Shown here piece after piece: positions 60,833 through 64,000 of a DNA stretch of 64,000 nucleotides (the stretch's first letter is position 1; the number at the start of each line of letters is the position of its first letter). Below the pieces are notes generated by a model, which searched no databases, was not told the origin of the DNA, and saw nothing but the letters and a program-made list of their open reading frames with translations. This DNA comes from Scleromatobacter sp038243995 (GTDB lineage: Bacteria; Pseudomonadota; Gammaproteobacteria; Burkholderiales; Burkholderiaceae_C). The stretch is taken from positions 121,716 through 185,715 of the forward strand of contig JBBRTV010000007.1 in NCBI GenBank assembly GCA_038243995.1, read 5' to 3'. Both the position numbers and the translations under genes were made by a program.

Positions 60833-61458
60833 TCCGCGTGATGCTGGTCGACGATCACGCCCTGGTGCGCATGGGCTTTCGCATGCTGCTCGCCGACGCA
60901 CAGGTCGAGGTGGTGGCGGAGCACGGCGACGGCGAACAGGCGTGCCAGGACTATCCGCATGCGCGGCCCGACGTGGTCGTGATGGACCTGACCATGCCCG
61001 GGATGGGCGGCATCGAGGCCGTGCGCCGGCTGCTCGCGCAGGATCCCAAGGCGCGCGTGCTCGCGCTGTCGGCGCACGAGGACACCGCCCATCCGCGGCG
61101 CGTACTGCGCGCGGGGGCGCTCGGCTACCTCGCCAAGCGCAGCGCGCCCGAATCGCTCATCGTCGCCGTGCGCGCCGTGGCGCGCGGCGAGCGCTACGTC
61201 GACCCGCAGACGGCGCAGGCGCTGGCGCTGGCGCAGATCGACGGGCAGGACAGCCCGGTCGACGTGCTGAGCGATCGCGAATTCGCGGTCTTCCTGCAGC
61301 TCGCCCGCGGCGCTTCCGTGGCGCTCATCGCCGAAAACCTCAAGCTCTCGCCGAGCACGGTCGGCACCCACCTGTACCACGTGAAGCAGAAGCTGCACGC
61401 GGGCAACCAGTCGGAGCTGACGCTGGTGGCACTGCGCTGGGGACTGATCCAGACCTGA
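60829..61458 (+). CDS. NarL/LuxR-type response regulator
   Basis: The partner of the kinase above, 209 residues. Receiver domain with VDDHALVRMG, phosphoacceptor Asp53 in VVMDLTMPG and YLAKRSAPE; LuxR-type helix-turn-helix LSDREFAVFLQLARGASVALIAENLKLSPSTVGTHLYHVKQK. It ends 62 bases before the convergent PQQ-propeller gene. Similar kinase/regulator pairs control methanol dehydrogenase genes in methylotrophs, so a role in the response to methanol or metal status is plausible. Confidence 0.94.
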   Translation: MIRVMLVDDHALVRMGFRMLLADAQVEVVAEHGDGEQACQDYPHARPDVVVMDLTMPGMGGIEAVRRLLAQDPKARVLALSAHEDTAHPRRVLRAGALGYLAKRSAPESLIVAVRAVARGERYVDPQTAQALALAQIDGQDSPVDVLSDREFAVFLQLARGASVALIAENLKLSPSTVGTHLYHVKQKLHAGNQSELTLVALRWGLIQT

Positions 61459-61520
61459 ACCGGCGCGCCCGGAAACCGTGAACGACCGCGGCGGTCCGGG
61501 CGGAGTCGATCGCGCTTTTC

Positions 61521-63269
61521 TCAGGGCGTCAGGCCGAACACGGAAACCGTGCCCGAGGCCGGCACGTACACCCGGCCGTTCGCCTCGAGCGGCGTGACGA
61601 ACGCACGCCCGGCCGTCCAGGTGCCCGCCGATGCCGCGTAGATCGGTGCGCCCAGGTGCTCCGCGTCGTAGGCCTCGAGCTGCAGCGGATTGCTGCGGCG
61701 GATGGTCCAGACGACGCCGGTGCCGGCGGCGCTGCCGTTGGAGGAGACGATGGGCATCGAGCCGCCCACGCCCGCCTTCGTCGTGCCCTGGCTGGCCAGG
61801 GTCAGCGCGGGCGCGGTGCCCGTGGCCACCGCGAACGCCTTCATGAAGTCCGAGCCGATCTGGTAATACACGAGAGGGCCGGCGGGCCCAGCGAAGAAGG
61901 CCGGGCCGCCGAAGACGCCGCCGTAGGTCGACGCGAGGCGCTGCGCCTGCAGGGCGCCCGTGTCGTTCGCCTTCGTCCGTCCCAGGTTCGTGCGGTCGAG
62001 CAGGAACAGGACGGCATCCTTGCCCATGCCCACGGCCATCGGCGGCGCCACCTGGCCCGGCTGCACGGGCAGCAGCATCACGCCGCCGGAGCCGAAGTCG
62101 ACGTCGCCCGAGTTCAGCGTACGGTAGGCGGCGGGCGTGAAGAAGTCGTTCACCTTCTTCAGCGACCCGGGCAGCTTGATGACGCTCTCGCCCCAGTCCT
62201 TGCCGCCTTTGGCGAAGTTGCCGTTGCCGGTGATGGCGAAGACGCTGCCGTCCGTATCGATGGCCGGCGCGAAGCCCGCCATCCAGATCGACGACAGCTC
62301 GTAGCCCGCGGGCGTCTCGATGGTGTTGAACGCGGCCTTGAGCGTGAGGTCGGTCGCGTAGCGCAGCATCCAGCCGGAGATCGCGCCAGCATTGTTGTCG
62401 CAATGCGATGCGATACCGATGTAGAGCGAGCCGTTGTTGAAGCCGAGCCCGGAGCGGCTCCACTGGTTCTTCGGATCGAAGCTCATGACCGAGCCGTCGG
62501 CGAGCGTGGTGGTGGGTGCGATCTCCACCGCCGGCTTCGTGTCGGCGCCCGTGGCCAGGTCGAGCGCGTGCAATTGGGTGTGGAACACCTTGGCCGTGGG
62601 TTCGGTGGCGCTCACGAGGTAGATCGTCGTCTTGCCGCCCGCGCCGCGCACGATCACCGGCGTGCTCGAGATGCCGTACTCGGGATTGACGTCGGTGCAG
62701 CCGATGTCGGCCGTCTTCTGCGATGCGCCGAGGTTCACGTGCCAGAGCGGGGCGTAGCTCCTGGCATCCCAGGCGTAGACGCTGTTGTGCGCCGTCACCG
62801 CGACGAGGACGTCGTGCGTGCTGCCGTCGGGGAAAGCGAAGCCGGAGACCAGCAGCGGCTGCGCGAAGACGCTGCCATCGACCGCGAGCGTCTGCAGCAG
62901 GCCGAACCGGCCCGACTTGACCGTCGCCTGCGTCAGGTCGGTCTCCGTCGGGTTCCAGCCGGTGCGCAGGCCGTCGTAGTGGTAGGTCGTTGCGTCGACC
63001 GGCGTGCCCGTATAAGGCATCGCCAGGCCGGCGGCGGCGTCCGGATGCAGCCGGGTCGCGGGCGGCGTCGCGATCGGCGGCGCGGCTTCCGGGCGGTGGG
63101 GCTGCACCCGCAGCGTGGGTGCGGCCGCCGGGCGCGCCGCGTCCGTCGCGGTCGTCACGGCAACCGGCGCCTCGCCCGCGGCTGCGGCCACGGCGACCGG
63201 CGGGAGGCATCCGCCGGCCAGCAGGGCGCCGGCCAGGCGCGCGCGCGCGAACGTCGTCAGGGAGATCAT
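61521..63269 (-). CDS. Exported PQQ-like beta-propeller protein
   Basis: A 582-residue protein with a signal peptide (LAGALLAGGCLPPVAVAAA) and a low-complexity Ala/Pro linker to about residue 85. The rest is a quinoprotein-type propeller: YDGLRTGWNPTETDLTQATV, GSVFAQPLLVSGF, NSVYAWDARSYAPLWHVNLG, NGSLYIGIASHCDNNAG, ending in TVSVFGLTP. It resembles PQQ-binding-like proteins, but I do not see the XoxF active-site motif with catalytic Asp, so it may be a binding or non-catalytic propeller. A GAGG sequence precedes the start by about ten bases. Substrate unknown. Confidence 0.85.
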   Translation of the reverse strand: MISLTTFARARLAGALLAGGCLPPVAVAAAAGEAPVAVTTATDAARPAAAPTLRVQPHRPEAAPPIATPPATRLHPDAAAGLAMPYTGTPVDATTYHYDGLRTGWNPTETDLTQATVKSGRFGLLQTLAVDGSVFAQPLLVSGFAFPDGSTHDVLVAVTAHNSVYAWDARSYAPLWHVNLGASQKTADIGCTDVNPEYGISSTPVIVRGAGGKTTIYLVSATEPTAKVFHTQLHALDLATGADTKPAVEIAPTTTLADGSVMSFDPKNQWSRSGLGFNNGSLYIGIASHCDNNAGAISGWMLRYATDLTLKAAFNTIETPAGYELSSIWMAGFAPAIDTDGSVFAITGNGNFAKGGKDWGESVIKLPGSLKKVNDFFTPAAYRTLNSGDVDFGSGGVMLLPVQPGQVAPPMAVGMGKDAVLFLLDRTNLGRTKANDTGALQAQRLASTYGGVFGGPAFFAGPAGPLVYYQIGSDFMKAFAVATGTAPALTLASQGTTKAGVGGSMPIVSSNGSAAGTGVVWTIRRSNPLQLEAYDAEHLGAPIYAASAGTWTAGRAFVTPLEANGRVYVPASGTVSVFGLTP

Positions 63270-63357
63270 GGGCAAACATCCTCGTGGAACGATGAAAGGG
63301 ACCGGCGCACGCCTGCGGCGCCGCATGCAGACGGTCGATGTTGGGTGCCGGGAATTG

Positions 63358-63373
63358 CCACGGGTATCCGTGG
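63358..63373. promoter_or_regulatory. 6-base inverted repeat in the divergent spacer
   Basis: CCACGG and CCGTGG around GTAT lie between the propeller gene and the TIR-domain gene. They may be an operator for the divergent promoters. A TTGACA at 63484 is a possible -35 for the TIR gene without a clear -10. Confidence 0.35.
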
Positions 63374-63545
63374 AAACGCGCTGCTGGAAACCCCGACGCG
63401 CGCGGCGTGCGCTGGCGTGCGCGGTCGCGCCAATGCGCTTGCCGGGGAAGGGCAGGGCAGCCGGCCCCCCCAAACCCGAACGATTGACAGCCGGCGGCGG
63501 CGCATCGACAGTCGAGCGTGCAGCGGCCAGGTCAGGCGGGATGCC

Positions 63546-64000
63546 ATGGGCTTCATCTTCATCAATTACCGGCGCAGCGAAACGGCGGGCGAGGCGCGGG
63601 CGCTCTGCAACGACCTGGCGCAGTTGCTCGGCGCCGACCGCGTCTTCATGGATGTCGACGACATCGCGCTGGGCCGCGACTTCCGCGATGTGCTGGGCGA
63701 GCGGCTGGACGACTGCGAGGTGATGCTGTCGCTGATCGGGCACGAGTGGCTCGATGCCCGCGCCGACGACGGCACGCGGCGCCTGGACAACCCGGGCGAC
63801 TTCGTGCGACTGGAGATCGCGGCGGCGCTGCGCCGCAAGATCGCCGTGACCCCGGTGATGGTGCAGGGGGCGCGGATGCCGGCGGTCGAGCGCTTGCCGG
63901 ACGACATCCAGGGGCTCGCGTTCCGCAACGGGTTCGAGCTCAGCCACACGCGCTGGGAATCCGACGTGCACGAGCTGCTGCGGCGCCTGCAGATCCCGGC
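63546..64000 (+). CDS. TIR-domain protein (partial, C-terminus beyond the window)
   Basis: The first 151 codons encode a TIR domain: FIFINYRRSETAGEAR (the typical beta-A strand and loop), LGADRVFMDVDDIALGRDF, CEVMLSLIGHEWLDA, and FVRLEIAAALRRKIAVTPVMVQGA, where the Glu of LEIAAAL is at the position of the catalytic Glu in NADase-type TIR domains. Bacterial TIR proteins of this TIR_2-type act as NAD-consuming defence effectors or as sensors with C-terminal repeats (WD40, TPR, kinase). The right half lies outside the window, so the class is open. Confidence 0.88.
   Translation, partial: MGFIFINYRRSETAGEARALCNDLAQLLGADRVFMDVDDIALGRDFRDVLGERLDDCEVMLSLIGHEWLDARADDGTRRLDNPGDFVRLEIAAALRRKIAVTPVMVQGARMPAVERLPDDIQGLAFRNGFELSHTRWESDVHELLRRLQIP

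Overview
This is a very GC-rich window from a methylotrophic betaproteobacterium, most likely a Burkholderiales member of the Methylibium/Rubrivivax type. That placement is inferred from codon use, the content of the C1 gene cluster and a Burkholderiales-type intergenic hairpin repeat; no rRNA, tRNA or CRISPR array is visible.

Region 1 (1-7.8 kb, minus strand) is a methanol-oxidation operon: fae, then xoxF, xoxG, xoxJ, two unrecognised exported proteins, moxR, mxaS and mxaA (cut by the left edge). Most junctions are 4-base stop/start overlaps. The dehydrogenase has the Asp-x-Asp signature of the lanthanide-dependent XoxF class, so methanol goes to formaldehyde with electrons passing to cytochrome XoxG, and Fae joins the formaldehyde to tetrahydromethanopterin (H4MPT).

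Region 2 (7.9-31.5 kb) holds almost the whole H4MPT/methylofuran branch. Minus strand: a CitG-like protein, a RimK-type ATP-grasp ligase, mch, a second ATP-grasp protein, mtdB, a beta-RFAP synthase and a FolB-like aldolase. Plus strand: a sigma-54 activator, a DmrB/AfpA-type flavoprotein, a dihydropteroate-synthase-like protein, a DUF447 protein and MfnB. Minus strand again: an amino-acid kinase, a hydantoinase-like protein and a third ATP-grasp protein. Plus strand again: a HisA-like barrel, fhcBADC, a PabB-PabC fusion and a HAD phosphatase. Sequences matching -24/-12 promoters precede the folB-mptG-mtdB-mch run and fhcB, and the sigma-54 activator is encoded next to the first of them, suggesting one regulon for the pathway.

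Region 3 (31.7-35.5 kb) has an HAF-repeat exported protein, an IS3 transposase scrap, and a minus-strand set of a TolB-like propeller, two small exported proteins and a TadE-like pseudopilin. Region 4 (35.8-47.2 kb) is a Tad/Flp-type pilus locus: Flp-like pilin, TadG-like protein, exported proteins, a TadE-like protein, a second tiny pilin-like protein, CpaB, the CpaC secretin, a CpaF ATPase fused to an FHA domain, TadB, TadC and a DUF192 protein. No TadZ or prepilin peptidase is in the window.

Region 5 (47.2-55 kb) has an orphan NarL-type regulator coupled to a large SNF2 helicase, then a tandem pair of unrecognised exported proteins, each behind the same duplicated leader and a TTG start, with a decayed gene between them and a strong terminator after them. 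Region 6 (55-64 kb) returns to the quinoprotein theme: a NarX-like kinase divergent from a TonB-dependent receptor, a stand-alone pqqA (24 codons), a second NarX/NarL-type pair, an exported PQQ-propeller protein, and a TIR-domain protein cut by the right edge. pqqA with this receptor and these sensors could link PQQ and metal supply to the XoxF operon; that link is inference.
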